DNA from: Thelonectria olida
Taxonomy: Eukaryota; Ascomycota; Sordariomycetes; Hypocreales; Nectriaceae
Length of the DNA: 64,000 bases
Assembly: GCA_020736575.1 (NCBI GenBank)
Contig: JAGPYM010000039.1
Coordinates: 246,135 to 310,134, forward strand
Reading direction: 5' to 3'
Shown here: positions 1-11,303 of the stretch, piece after piece
Numbering within the stretch: the stretch's first letter is position 1
Layout: each line of letters starts with the position of its first letter
Notes under the pieces: model-generated
Databases searched by the model: none
Seen by the model: only the letters and a program-made list of their open reading frames with translations
What the model was told of the DNA's origin: nothing
Made by a program: the position numbers and the translations under genes

Positions 1-363
1 GGGGAATTCACCTCCGGCAAACAGGAGTCAACCTCCAGCTTATACTTTGACGATGCGGGGTCGAGCTGATAATCCACGCCCCGAGAATCTCACCCAAGAT
101 ACCTCGCTAGGAGTCCCCTGCGAGATAACTTGTGATTAACGCATCATCAACACATCTGGGCCCCAGTGTGGCGCCGAGCGGTCTGGCTGGCCCCGGACAT
201 TAGAATGGAGTTTGTCGCAGGGGGAACACGGTCTGTCGATAATAGGGCGAGACCCTGAGAACGCATTAACATCCATCCACACTCTTCTGCTCGTTTCCCT
301 CAATTCTCGTATCACTTCTAGCCACAAAGCCCTTGGTCGGGGTGACACTCTTCACGATTGCCA
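1..363. other. Upstream region of first regulator
   Basis: No gene is recognisable here. The short open frames on both strands lack family features. The stretch probably holds the promoter and 5' leader of the regulator starting at 364. Confidence 0.4.
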
Positions 364-2156
364 ATGGTATACTGCGGGAAACCAAGTCGCGGGTGCGAAA
401 ACTGTAGGCAAGTTTCCAGCCGGTCCAGTAATTCCCGTCAGACTTCGCTTATGCCTGCGTTATGCATTATTCAGGAACCTGCATAAAAAGGTAGCTTGTG
501 CAAAACTCCACTCCAGCTCGGGTCGAAGATAGCTGATAGATAAAAAGTGCGACGAAAAGCGCCCCGCCTGTTCACGCTGCTTGAAGACGAAGAAGAGATG
601 TCTTGGGTACCGAGACCAATCGGATCTCATGTTCCGTGACGAGACTACTAGAACACGAAACAGATTCCATCATTGGAATACGCGCACCCGCGGCTCAGAT
701 TCCACATCAGCAAGCAATGCACCATTATCCCTTGCTCTCATCACTCCAGCCTATCGATTAGCACCGTCAGCCGAAGATGCCGCAATATGCCACTTTTACC
801 AAACTATAATAGACACTCTGTCTGATGAAGATCCTGCTTACTACCTTCATACACAGCTGCCAAGTCTCTATGCCAGGAGCGACCTTGGATCCGCATTGCG
901 CTTGGCGACAGAAGCGATCTCATATGCTGTCTCTGTTAAGCTAGTGCGAGAAGCGACGCTATTATCCAGGATTCGATACGTCCGAGCCATTCAAGCAATT
1001 GGAAAGGCTATTCAAGATCCAAGAGAAGCGAGAAACGACGAGACGTTATATGCCATTCTGCTGCTTTGTGGTTATGAGGTCAGTTTTCGTCTATACTAGA
1101 AATATAATGCCTCTCCGATGATCCTAATAGCAGCCACTCAAGACTATACTCCAGAATCAAAACACACCACCAGCGTGGGGAGCCCACGTTGATGGAGCTG
1201 CAGCTCTTGTCAAGTTTCGTGGTACCAGCGAGGTGCACACACCTCTATCGCGCAGCATGTTTAGCTTTGTTCGGAAAAGCGTTGTAAGGGCATTTTTCCT
1301 ATCTTTACGTACAATACTGAGGATGGTTCGACAGGTTTTGGGCCATATGCAAATATGTCGGCCTGTTGACAAGATCTTCACTGTCCCAGGTGCGACGACA
1401 TCTTTGCACGAGAGTCCAGAAGATCATCTCATCTCAACGGCGGCCAAAATACCCAATCTTCAGTACCGGAGCAACTGCCTGTTTAATAAACCCCAAGAAG
1501 CTAGCGAAAATGATACTGAGACTTTGTTCTCCAGTGCTATGGCCCTAGATCGTGAGCTATCAGATTGGGCGAGCAATATCCCAACCACCTGGTCCTACTC
1601 CGCTGCCATAAATGTCAGTGACCCAGCAACCTCAAAATTCACTTCAGGCCAGGTTCATCGATACCCAAACTTCTACATTGCTCGGGTTTGGAACTTTTAT
1701 CGCGTATCAAGGCTGGTTATACAGTCAGTACTCGTCCGTGCAATCTCTCGGTTGCCCATGTTGACAGAAACCCACACAAAGAAGGAATATCGTAAGAGCA
1801 AAATCGAAGGAAGCAGTATGGAGTTAGTAAACGACATATGTGCAAGCGTCCCTTTTCTTCTAGGGCACGACTTATCGAAGATGAAACTTCCTGCCACGAG
1901 TGGAAGGACGAAACAGGAAACGAGTTGGCCTGGAGTCGAAGAAAACGGCGCAACGCGCACTGGAAGATTTTCCCTCATATGGCCCCTTTATGTCGCGTGC
2001 AGCGCCTCGTCAGTACCAGAGGCTCAACGAGAGTGGATGCACATGCAACTGCGGTTTCTAGCTGAGAATGGCGAATCGCAAGCACACGTGGTGTGCTTGA
2101 CAAAAAGCCAGACACTTTTAGGTGGCGCTGAGAACTTCCGATTTGATTGTGTATAA
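364..2156 (+). CDS. Zn2Cys6 transcription factor (DUF3468-type fungal regulator)
   Basis: A probable nuclear DNA-binding regulator of about 522 aa. Proposed exons are 364-411, 533-1078, 1131-1283 and 1335-2156. The tiny first exon reads MVYCGKPSRGCENCRQ, the usual N-terminus of this family, and supplies the first two zinc cysteines. Exon 2 supplies the other four (CDEKRPACSRCLKTKKRC). The introns at 1079-1130 (GTCAGT..TAG) and 1284-1334 (GTAAGG..CAG) keep frame and restore family motifs such as WGAHVDGAAALVK and VLGHMQ. The C-terminal half contains the typical FSLIWPLYVACSA segment. The first intron (412-532) is less certain: its donor GTTTCC is poor, and the resulting cluster has C-x2-C-x7-C instead of C-x6-C. 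The target is unknown. The family call is strong; the exact 5' structure is not. Confidence 0.75.
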
Positions 2157-2865
2157 GTAATGCAAGTATATAAAGATATTGGACACTTGGCACAATCAAG
2201 TATATCCTGAATCAAAGACGAGATATGATGAGTAATACCCATAAACATCGGTGCGCGACCGAGAGGGCTTGAAAGATTTTGTGTCATAAACGAGAATCAT
2301 GACCGACCTCTTTGTTCGATACATTCTGGTGATACGCTACGTTGATGTGCGAGGAGTGACTGTTCAGTAGCGTCTATATACCATGTTGAGCCAGCCGTTG
2401 CCGTGCTGGATGATGTCGGTGTTCTTGCACTACCTAATACACACCGGTCCTAGAGGACCTGAAGCGCTGCCGGGTAGACCTTAAGACCGAACGGAACGGA
2501 CACTGACACCACCTCGTTGATAGATTACCGGCGCTGCCGATCGAAGGTTTGGTTGTGCTATCAAGTATCAAATAATTAATCACCGCTATTACCGAAACCA
2601 CTCTTTTGTTAGGATAACATGGTGACACCTTCGAACCACAGACTAAAAGCTCTCTCGACGGCACCAGCCTCATGACTCATAGACAGGAGCGTTGCTCTGT
2701 TATTAGGCACGAGGGGTACGCCAATATTGCTGGAGATAAATGATCTGTCTCCAGAGCATGGCCTCCAGTGCGGACTTCATTCAGACGGTTATTGAACTGA
2801 CTGTGGGACCCAACGGATACGCTGAGCAGGCCCCGCGACCGTCATGGGGTGCCGTACGCTCATAT
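2157..2865. other. Intergenic region, no gene seen
   Basis: This lies between the end of the first regulator and the 3' end of the kinase relic. Only short unsupported open frames are present. Confidence 0.4.
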
Positions 2866-4050
2866 CTACATATGCTCCATGATCCATTCATCATCGCCCA
2901 GCGCCTTTGCCGAGGAACGCTTGAGAGGTTCCCAATGGAGCATCTTCCGCATCATGGCAAGGAACCTCTTTGACCTTCCCTCTAGGCTGGTCTCTTTCTC
3001 CTTGACCGATAAGCTAACCGGAGTGGAATATCTGCACTAAAATCCCCTGTAGAACAAGTAAGACCTTGTTAGTAACGAAGAGAGGATCCCTCATTCCAAA
3101 GCTGGGCACGTCAAGCTTACCTTTATCTGTAAAGAATATATGGCTCGACTTGCCCGAATGGAGGAGCGAGAGGTTGCCCGAGAAGTGCAATTATCTCGGC
3201 AAGGTGCGCTCGACTGCGGTATGTCTGAGGCTCTGAATCACGCCCTGTAAACAGGTGATTGATTACTCTCAAAGAGGCCCCAAATCTGAGAAAGGCGGAA
3301 GGGACACGGATCAGCTCTTGGATTTGCGAAGTCGCCTGTTCATTTCGGGTCCTTGCCATGCAACCTGTGTTCCATACATCGACCTGATAGGATCACGGCC
3401 CTTCTAGGGTGACTTCAGGTCCTCTATATATATCGGGCTATACGTCCTCCAGATGCTCCGTACCCCCGGCAACGGCCGAGCCAAAAGTCGCAGAGAACCG
3501 GCGCGCCCCAATTCTTTGGCATCCGGAGCGCGTGAGACAGATAGCTGACTCTTTTCCCTACAACCTTTCGCGGAGACTGGTCGAGCAGTTCTTGCTCCTC
3601 GAATGCGCTGAAAACAGGATCGTCCTCGATGCCAAACATAATATTATCGGCTTTGATATCTGCTCGGCAACAGTTCAGCATCGCAATTTTTGGGTGAATG
3701 GAACACAACTAACCTGCGTGGATGATCTGGTATTCGGTACGCAGAAAATTTAAAGCAAGGAAAACGTGACCGAGGACAAAGGCGAGGATTGGCGCGGGCA
3801 GCCTCCTGACTGGGTTGCGGCGAAGGAAAGCCAGATACTTGCCTATCGACTCCGAGTTTACGAAAACCTTCAGCGCCACATGCCGACGACCACTGCACTA
3901 CCTGTTAGTAACGCGTCGCGGGGAGGACGGCGGGCGAGTGGACGCGAGAAACAAAGAGCAAGATGAAGTCGTCAGTTGGCGCGTGTTCGACGTAACTTGA
4001 CTGAAGAGACAGAAAACCACCGTCGACCAGGACTCCGCTTTATAACGTTG
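2866..4050 (-). pseudogene. Decayed SRPK-like serine/threonine kinase
   Basis: A broken relic of a fungal SR-protein-kinase-like gene, read on the minus strand. Recognisable pieces in order are HVALKVF (beta-3 lysine) near 3880, FLRRNPVRRLPAPILAFVLGH near 3800, the catalytic loop DIKADNIMFGIEDD near 3660, GAPVLCDF near 3490, TYRSRAHLAEIIALLG near 3200, and a C-terminal tail MRKMLHWEPLKRSSAKALGDDEW ending at a stop at 2866. Two introns keep GT-AG ends: one splits the HRD-equivalent motif, and one lies at about 3057-3120. Breaks include an extra T right after CDF, in-frame stops in the activation-segment region, a frameshift before the tail, and an apparent deletion of the region between the lysine and FLRR. 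A possible P-loop remnant lies near 4020-4040. It is unlikely to encode an active kinase. Confidence 0.8.
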
Positions 4051-4187
4051 ACCCCTTCAGGCTCAATCTATCCACTCGTTGAAGTGCTTTGATATCTGGT
4101 GAAATAGAACTTTAACTGCACCGGGGCACAGTTTCCTCTCATTATCTAGGAAGTCGGTGGCAAACGATCACTCACTGCAACATGGTA

Positions 4188-5480
4188 TTAGCACACATCG
4201 CAGCGAGTATGACGACCGCGAAGCCCATCTTCCGCCCGTTTCTTTTCAACCAGGTTACGTGCCCATGACCAATGCGGGCTTGTTACGGAATGCCCGCTCC
4301 TCCAAGCCCTCAGTAGCAACCGATCATGCACCATAGAATCCACCAATCCGCCAGCACCGCCGTTCATCTCAGCTTCCCATTTGTCGTTTTCGAGCGGAGG
4401 CAACCGAGGAAACATCTTCCGCCGTCTCTCATCGTCCTCCGTGCGACTAGAATCTCTAAGATCTGGGGCTCGACCAAGTCCAATCTGATCCAGAGTGGTA
4501 GCAGTTGCGCAACGGTCAGTCAGAATTGCCTCTGCCAACTGAACAAGTTGATGTTCCGACTCGATCGCCCAGTTGGCATTCTCATGATGTCCTTGACAAC
4601 CTTGGCCAAATTTGCAGAGCCGCCAGCCGGTCGCGCTGTGCTGGTGAAAGACGTGGAAGGCCCGCAAAGGAAGACTCCTTATCGTTCCGGCTCTCATCAA
4701 TCACACGAATGCTGACGCCGGCACAAATTGGCCCGTCGGGAATATTTCGCCTCCATACAAGAGTGTCAGGATCGATCTCGTTCAAATCAAAATCTCGAAT
4801 ATCATCCGGAAACGGTCGCCAGTCCTCTTCGTCGCCTGGCTTGGAGAACAAGAAAACTCTGTTCTTGATTCCACCAAGAGTTGCGAGCTCCCTCGGCGTC
4901 AGCGCTTGAGCGAGTTCTCGGTTTCGGGCTATGCGTCCGCATTTATCAGGTGCTCACCTAACGGCCAATGCGTAGAATAAAGCTCAAGTATCCATCCAAA
5001 GTCATCGCACCCATCGCTCGCAACCCATCGTGTCCGAAGGTGTCCAAGAACAGCTTCATCCAAGGAGATGCTAAACTGGTGCAGAGGTACAGAGGTGGCT
5101 CGAGGCTTGCTTTTAACGAATTTCTTGTCCAGAGCGCATTCGTTCCAAAACGCGTCGGTCAAATATAGCAGCATATGTGTGGCAAGAAAGTCGCCCGATG
5201 GTAACTTCGAGAGACCTTGGATGGGCTCGAAGAGGCTGCGGTATGCCTCTAGGATTGTTTTATTCGGAGTGCGTGGATGGCCCTGATGCTCACAAATGAG
5301 AGCAATAGAGTCGTAAACCTTGAGCAGCGCATTTTTAATGCTGGCGCAAGTTTGGCCATCCTCTTGACTTTTGAGCTTCGTAACCAAGCCGCCGAGTTCG
5401 GTAGTCGTTCGCTGATTGCATTCCACGAGCTCCTTCAGGAAATTTCTTTTGAGATGCCATGGCCACAGACTTGTTTCGAT
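4188..5480 (-). pseudogene. Unrecognised gene, probably disrupted
   Basis: I do not recognise this protein. Three minus-strand open segments in different frames look like consecutive parts of one coding region. Segment one is about 5480-4929 (contains HLKRNFLKELVECNQ and LATHMLLYLTDAFWNECA), segment two about 4960-4582 (RELAQALTPRELATLGGI, PFPDDIRDFDLNEIDPDTL), and segment three about 4620-4188 (NWAIESEHQLVQLAEAILTD). Segment one has no in-frame ATG at its start. The only intron-like joint between segments one and two, GTGAGC to TAG, would be about 30 nt, which is very short even for fungi. Segments two and three also join only through a frame change. Frameshifting mutations are the simplest explanation. 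No domain or membrane segment is visible. Confidence 0.35.
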
Positions 5481-6370
5481 TCAACAACTACCAACAAATG
5501 ATGACTGAAAAGCTTGGTTGACTGAAATATTGCAGTGAAGACAGGTAGGTTATGGAAAGAAAGTTGCTCTACTGGGGGACTTTTAGATTAAAATACAAAG
5601 TTTACTCAAGATAAATGAAGCAGGACTATAGGGGGGAGAAGGGGATATTATAAGAGTAAAGTAATTCATTTTCTTAAGCTTTATGCTTGTTGCAACAGGG
5701 AGTAGAGTAGCTAAAGAAAACGAGGTGTGCGAGATGGCAGCCTTCAATGGCACACACCATCAGTTCACGAATGAGGAACAGGCTGGAGGGAGTTCAGCGT
5801 GGATGCCTGCGTTCATGACAGTGTTCGAAAGGGGCGCAGCTTGGTGCGGAAGTGTGCCATCCAATACGGCCCGTCGAGTGCACGGCTGAGAGCATGCGGG
5901 GGCCTTCTTCTGGTCACAAAAGAAGCTTAAAGGTGGCTGTGAAGATGCTATGCACGAAGTCGAGGTGGTGTGTAGCAAAAGGAGTGCAAGGCCGCAAACG
6001 CCAGTCAAGCTAGTGCTGAAGCTGGATGAGGAGAGGGCGCGCCATGACGACATCTATATTACGTAGTTTACGGAGCTACTGCTGAGTAGTTGGAACATTT
6101 CAATACCCATTGGTCAAAGCCAAGAATAGCCTTTATGGCCCGTTCGGTTCTCAGGAAGGAGGGGGGAACTCAGAGATCCGAAGTCATTCTTAATAACATT
6201 CTGTGCTGTTGACACACTCTTGTGGTGCTAGGTCACTTTGAAGCCAGCTGCTGTTATTGCATTATAACAAGACCGTGGCCGACTGCCCTTCAATACTACA
6301 GACACACGCTCCATCATAGAGCGGGCACGACTTACCCAGCTGCCGTCGCACTCGAGACCCAGCTCTGACC
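5481..6370. other. Intergenic region, no gene seen
   Basis: About 0.9 kb with only short open frames and no recognisable motif. The right end must hold the promoter of the PAP2-type gene starting at 6371. Confidence 0.4.
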
Positions 6371-7713
6371 ATGGCACAACCGGACTGGGGAAAGCCACAG
6401 TTCGCTTCACACACATGGCTGGAACCAATCGTAAGTATTTTCCTACGTCCTGTTCTCACTAGTAATGCCTCTCAGTCATTGAAGAGATTTGATTGTTGAC
6501 TTCCATAATGCGTAATCTGGGGTAGATTGTCATGGCCATCATGGTAGCCTCATGCTACTTTAACCGCCTCCCAGGCTATACCATCCAGCCTTTTCACCAG
6601 GGCGAAGGTCTGCTGGACCAGGCCACCTTGGAGCCATATGATCAGCGGTACTTGGCGGAAGACGACGACCAGCAGACTCCTTTGTCCCCCTCTTCGTCGA
6701 CATCGACCAAACATTCGCGCAAGAGGCAATACTGTTGCGGCATCGTATTCCACACGCCCAATACCTCTCGCTACGCGCATCACTGGCATAGCCGGTGCAT
6801 CCAAAAGTTCCCCTTCTTAGTTGAAATGTTCTACTGGGCCTTGAATTTCACCTTCTACGCTGGCGTGAAGGCCCTTACCGAGATTATCTTTGCGAATAAA
6901 GGTGTTTGGGATACGGCGCAGAACCATGGGATTGCCGTTCTCACACTTGAACAGGATAGCCCTCTGAGTATTTTGTTCCCGCTGAAAGAGGTGGATGTCC
7001 AACACTACTTCATACATCGGCACCAGGACCTGTTGACAATTCTCAACCGCATGTACTCCTGGGTCCATATCCCAGCGACTGTCAGGTGAATCAGCACAGC
7101 CTCTTCCTCACATCCATTCTCGAATGTATCCTGACTTGGATTTAATTTCAGTTTCCTCGGCTGGTATTATTACGCCGCCCCGACTCATTCCCAATTTGCC
7201 AAAGTCCGTCGCACGATGACCCTCACCAACTTGCTCAGTTTCGCCATCTTCACAGTTTTCCCCTGCATGCCACCTCGCCTGCTACCCCAAGAATACGGTT
7301 TCTTCGATACAGTCCGCCAAGACGATGCCCAGTCAGTTTGGGCCAGTGGTAAATTTTTCAACCAGCTCGCTGCGTTCCCCTCGCTGCACTATGGCTACGC
7401 ATTTTGCATCGGCGCTACGTTAATATATAGTTCGGGTGTCTTCCGTCAGCGCCTCGCTCACCGCGAGAAACGACTCACCAAAATGCGGCAGGTTCTCCTC
7501 GTCGCCGTGGGCGTCTTGTACCCGTGCTTCGTCCTGACCATCGTCGTTGCGACGGCTAATCACTACTGGCTTGATGCAATGGCGGCGGCGTTTGTTGTTG
7601 GGCTGTCTTGGCTGTGTAATCGCATTCTCTTGGTCTTATTACCGTTAGAAGATCTCTTCCTCTGGTGTGCAAGGTTGGAGAAGCCGGTACCTACAACTGG
7701 GAATCGGCGATAG
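6371..7713 (+). CDS. Aur1/PAP2-type integral membrane phosphotransferase (IPC synthase-like)
   Basis: A predicted polytopic membrane protein of 393 aa. Proposed exons are 6371-6430, 6526-7085 and 7152-7713, with introns GTAAGT..TAG and GTGAAT..CAG, all in phase. The short first exon reads MAQPDW..TWLEPI and joins directly to IVMAIMVAS. The catalytic signatures are AFPSLHYG (PSxH at residues 283-286) and ANHYWLD (His344, Asp348), matching the C2 and C3 motifs of the Aur1/PAP2_3 superfamily. That family transfers phosphoinositol from phosphatidylinositol to ceramide or hydrolyses lipid phosphates. Hydrophobic stretches surround both motifs, so the active site probably faces the Golgi lumen. The next gene, a GT32 enzyme resembling the MIPC synthase catalytic subunit, lies tail-to-tail 193 bp away and supports a role in inositol sphingolipid synthesis. 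A plain lipid phosphatase remains possible. Confidence 0.85.
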
Positions 7714-7906
7714 AGGCGTTTCAGCACGCAATACTATTCGTTGGGCGATCCAATCGTGAGGCCGTTGACATAATAGTTGAGCTCTGCTTACGCATTCACC
7801 GGCGACTTTTGGGAAAAGAATGAAGAGAAATCACATTAAAATTAGTCTGTAGTTTGTTAATTACATCCGAGATACTATTACTTTGATTCTCGCCTGACAT
7901 TGACCC

Positions 7907-8908
7907 TCAACTCAGCTTCATTCCCTGGAAAACCCATCGCCTGACACAACGGAGAAACGGTTTTCCCCTTACACAAAGCACCACAACAATCATTGCAGAA
8001 AAAAAGAAAATCATGTTGAGCTGGCTAGAAAGCTTGACAGCGAGCTGGGCGTCGTATGAGTGCCATGAAGAACTTCCAAGATGGTCGAACAACGGAGTGG
8101 AAACCCGTCCACTGAGCGTGTGCAAAGGGCCGGGGAGGATCTTGAGATTGGTTCGGTTCGATTCGGACGCATGAATAACCGACGCAAAGTGGCCGCCGGT
8201 ACTGAACATGACGGTTGGATATGGCAGCCCAAGCCATTCCTTGTTATACGTCGTGAGGTTCCGCACAATGTCTCCAACAAAAGCGTTGTGCTTGCTTGCC
8301 ATCATAAAACTTATCGAAAATCCAGTCGGATGTGCCTCGGGTGCCACGAAACTGAACCGTCGTAGAGGCCCAAGGGCTCTCTTGCATTTGAGATCCATGT
8401 CCAGAATGACCCCCCCATACTCATGAAGCACCATGTATCTTAGAGCATCAACTCGTTGTATCGGATGGCGATATCGTAGCCACATATCCTCCAGCTCGGG
8501 AAATTTTACGGCGACGAACTTGGCTGCGCTTTCATCCGTCCAGGAATACGCTTCCCAGCCGGGGTGCCACTCCAAGCAACTCTGAGCCGCCTCTCTCCAC
8601 TCCTCTCGCCAATCGCTGCTGAGTTGACCGAGGGCGATGTGGTGAATAATAGGGGGGACAAGATCATGGTAGGGCGCAGCCGTGAGTTGGGTGCGGTTGT
8701 AGCTGGAGAAGGTGACATCAAACGCATCATGAGCGTCGGATATAGTGAAATCAGCAACATTCCTGGGCCACGCGCCTCCAAGAGCGGCCAGTGTCCAAGA
8801 CCTGCACAGCAGATGACGGGAGAAGAATAGCGCAATTAGCACCAGCAAAGTGATAGCCCAAAGGACCCAACGAATCCTAGCGGTATTGTGTGGTAGCCCA
8901 ACTTGCAT
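7907..8908 (-). CDS. GT32 glycosyltransferase, MIPC synthase-like
   Basis: A single-exon gene of 333 aa. The ATG at 8908 places a membrane anchor (about residues 13-30) at the N-terminus, so I prefer it although the frame stays open to 9142. A luminal GT32 domain follows: IIHHIALG near residue 87, then RVDALRYMVLHEYGGVILDMD at 152-172, which holds the DxD metal/sugar-nucleotide motif at 170-172. A second hydrophobic segment lies near residues 290-312 with a basic tail. This topology matches Sur1/Csh1-type inositol phosphorylceramide mannosyltransferases better than Och1. The family transfers mannose from GDP-mannose in the Golgi. The convergent neighbour at 6371-7713 is an IPC synthase-like protein, the preceding step of the same pathway. 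The acceptor is inferred, not shown. Confidence 0.85.
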   Translation of the reverse strand: MQVGLPHNTARIRWVLWAITLLVLIALFFSRHLLCRSWTLAALGGAWPRNVADFTISDAHDAFDVTFSSYNRTQLTAAPYHDLVPPIIHHIALGQLSSDWREEWREAAQSCLEWHPGWEAYSWTDESAAKFVAVKFPELEDMWLRYRHPIQRVDALRYMVLHEYGGVILDMDLKCKRALGPLRRFSFVAPEAHPTGFSISFMMASKHNAFVGDIVRNLTTYNKEWLGLPYPTVMFSTGGHFASVIHASESNRTNLKILPGPLHTLSGRVSTPLFDHLGSSSWHSYDAQLAVKLSSQLNMIFFFSAMIVVVLCVRGKPFLRCVRRWVFQGMKLS

Positions 8909-9894
8909 GGCGATCTTGAGACATGGACTGTTTTGGGGAGACAAAGTTGACTGTAATATTAGAGGCATATGGCGCCAGGCAAAGAAGTCATTGGACAACG
9001 ACAGGAGGATGGCTTGAGAGAGGAGCTGTCGGCGAGATATGCCGGGTAACAAAGTGAGGGCGGGAAGGGTCAATTTAGGGGAGGGACATCGGCAAGAAAT
9101 CGCTAAAGAGCTAATTACCTTGGTGCAAGACTCATCCAGCAACTACACGCCGAAAGAGAGTCTCCTCGCCCATGAAGGAGGCGCAGTTCAAGCCACAGGA
9201 GACCTCGCACCTCATCGAAGGTCATCGCCACGTGATTACTTCCATGGAGTACCTTGCTCGGTTCCAACATACGCAGCGGGTGTCTCCATTGGCACAGGAC
9301 AAGCGCTTGCCTCTGGTGGGCCAGAAAGTCTAGCGTGCACACGCGTCGAGACTGTCATCCAGAGCTCATCGGAATCCCCTGAATCACAAACATCACAATG
9401 ACCTCACGCGAAACTCTCCGTCACACCTATTCGGATGTAGCCCCGCCAGTCCGATGATGCTTCTTCACTTAGTATGTGTTCACAATGGATTTTGGTCCGC
9501 CGTGAGCTTCCGCCTCGGTAGATTCCGGTAGGTGAAGCAAGTTAGGTGGGTTTCGCCAGGGAGTCTTTCAAGCGGCCTCAAGGTTGTTGCTTTTTAGGTT
9601 GACTCTATGCCGATGCAAGACGGACAAACAACTAACGGATGGATTTTTTATTTTTTCAATGATGGGTGGGCGGATGAGGATCATGGAACCTATGACCTAT
9701 GGAGGCTGTGCACTATGGATGCTCCTGTGTATTGGTTGTCTCCTTGCGCGTCCATCTACTCTGTCACCGCCAAGACATCCAACTAATTACGAGGTGCTTC
9801 CCGAGGCGCTTGGGAACAGCTACAGGTGGCTAGGCTTGAGGTTTATTCAAGTACGTGGCTCACCTTGGCTTGCGGGGAAGATGAAACCTTAAAC
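8909..9894. other. Intergenic region upstream of GT32 gene
   Basis: This holds the 5' side of the GT32 gene and nothing else I can recognise. The frame of the GT32 gene stays open to 9142 but without family character. Confidence 0.4.
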
Positions 9895-10620
9895 TCAATT
9901 TCTGCAGCCAAGATATTCGTCAACCGGCTGGGTCTCATTGGTGTCAAGACCCTTGTTTGGTAGATGAGCTGCTGAGGTTAACTCAGAGTCGGAGTATTGA
10001 TAGCCTTGGATGTTATTTGGAAGCCCGTATCGATAGCTAATCTGCTCGCATTTTAGAGGTACCTGCACACCCCGAAATGCGTGGTCAGTCAAACGGACGG
10101 CGTGTTCAAGTTGATCAACAACCTTGGCCCTTAACCACTCAGGCAGCTCGTCAATGGCAGCTTTGTCAATGTGTGGAGTTGACGAAGTATAATCTGTTGT
10201 TCTGCAATGGCTGATGAACTAGTCAGTGCGTTTGAGAAGCATGAGTGGCCCTCGTGTTAGCAAATCCTTGTTCTAGAGGCATACGCAGCTCGAAGCGCTG
10301 CTCATGAGAAGATTGATCGTATCTGATTTGTAGGTGCCCGCACCCAATATTGCCACAAATGCAGAGCACACTCGTTTGCTGAAGCACCAGCTGCGACCTT
10401 CTTTTCCCTTCCACCATGAGATTTGAACTTCCGCTCGCTCAACTTGGGAAACTGGACAGGATGAGGAATCTTGACTTCTTCATGGGCCCTTTCGTAAAAA
10501 GGGAGTGCACATGTAACATCACCAATACAGGCGGGAATGCCCATCATTCAAGCCGTGCATTGAGGGCGATTTTTGAGAAAAGCGGCATGCCCATAGTCAT
10601 TCATCATTCTGGCCCATGTC
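9895..10620 (-). pseudogene. Coding-like relic, unrecognised
   Basis: Three minus-strand segments have protein-like composition but lie in different frames with no convincing start. One holds GIPACIGDVTCALPFYERAH (about 10550-10300), one holds CGNIGCGHLQIRYDQSSHEQ (about 10417-10223), and one holds IDELPEWLRAKVVDQLEHA running on to a stop at 9895. They could be exons of an unknown gene or a decayed gene. I cannot assign a family. Flanking sequence to 11303 shows no other gene. Confidence 0.25.
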
Positions 10621-11303
10621 CATGAAGACTATCTTGAACTTGCGGGCTGTGTCATGCCAGCCTATGAACTGGGATAAGCACCAAAAGAAAGAGCGTCTGC
10701 TTCTATGACAATAACTACTAACAAAATCATCAAAAACTCATTCTTGTCTCCCAGAGGCTACATCTCTGGCTTACAATGTACATAGCCTCTACCCAATGTG
10801 TTGCTCATTGACACTTGAGGTACTACTTGGGATGACGGTGCTGGCTGCGGGACAGTCACACAGTCTCAACCGGATTTGTCGCGGGACGTGCCGGCAACAG
10901 AATAGACTGTTCCAACTAGTTCCTCTCGACCGTGATGTTTCGAGCCGAAAAGCGGAAGTACTGACTGGGCCTATCTAGAAACTCGCGCTTGCGTTCGCAA
11001 AGTGAGATCCCACGTTGTTATATCACGCAAAGGCTCACAAGTACCTCGAACCCTATCGGGTCTCATCCAGCTCTGACTCAACGAAGCATGCATGGCTACT
11101 CATTTAATTGGCTATTCAATCAATGTTTTGGTCCACCCTGAATGCGGGAGGCCTACCACCAGCAACCAACATGACGGCCGAACAGGCGCTGCTGTCACTG
11201 CAGAAGACGCCGGCAGCGCGAGAGTCGCTTTTTTCCCTTTTATCACTCAACGACAAAATTCAGATCTTACAAAAAAGCCTTATATGGTGCTTCTTCCTCC
11301 AGA
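10621..11303. other. Intergenic region upstream of BTB gene
   Basis: No gene is supported. A short open frame with MTAEQALLSLQKTPAARESL begins near 11171 and could be an upstream exon of the BTB gene, but no clear splice pair links it. Confidence 0.3.

Noticed and set aside
9039..9401. Plus-strand frame of 120 codons near the GT32 start
   Set aside because: No motif, and it overlaps the upstream region of the GT32 gene; codon content looks random.
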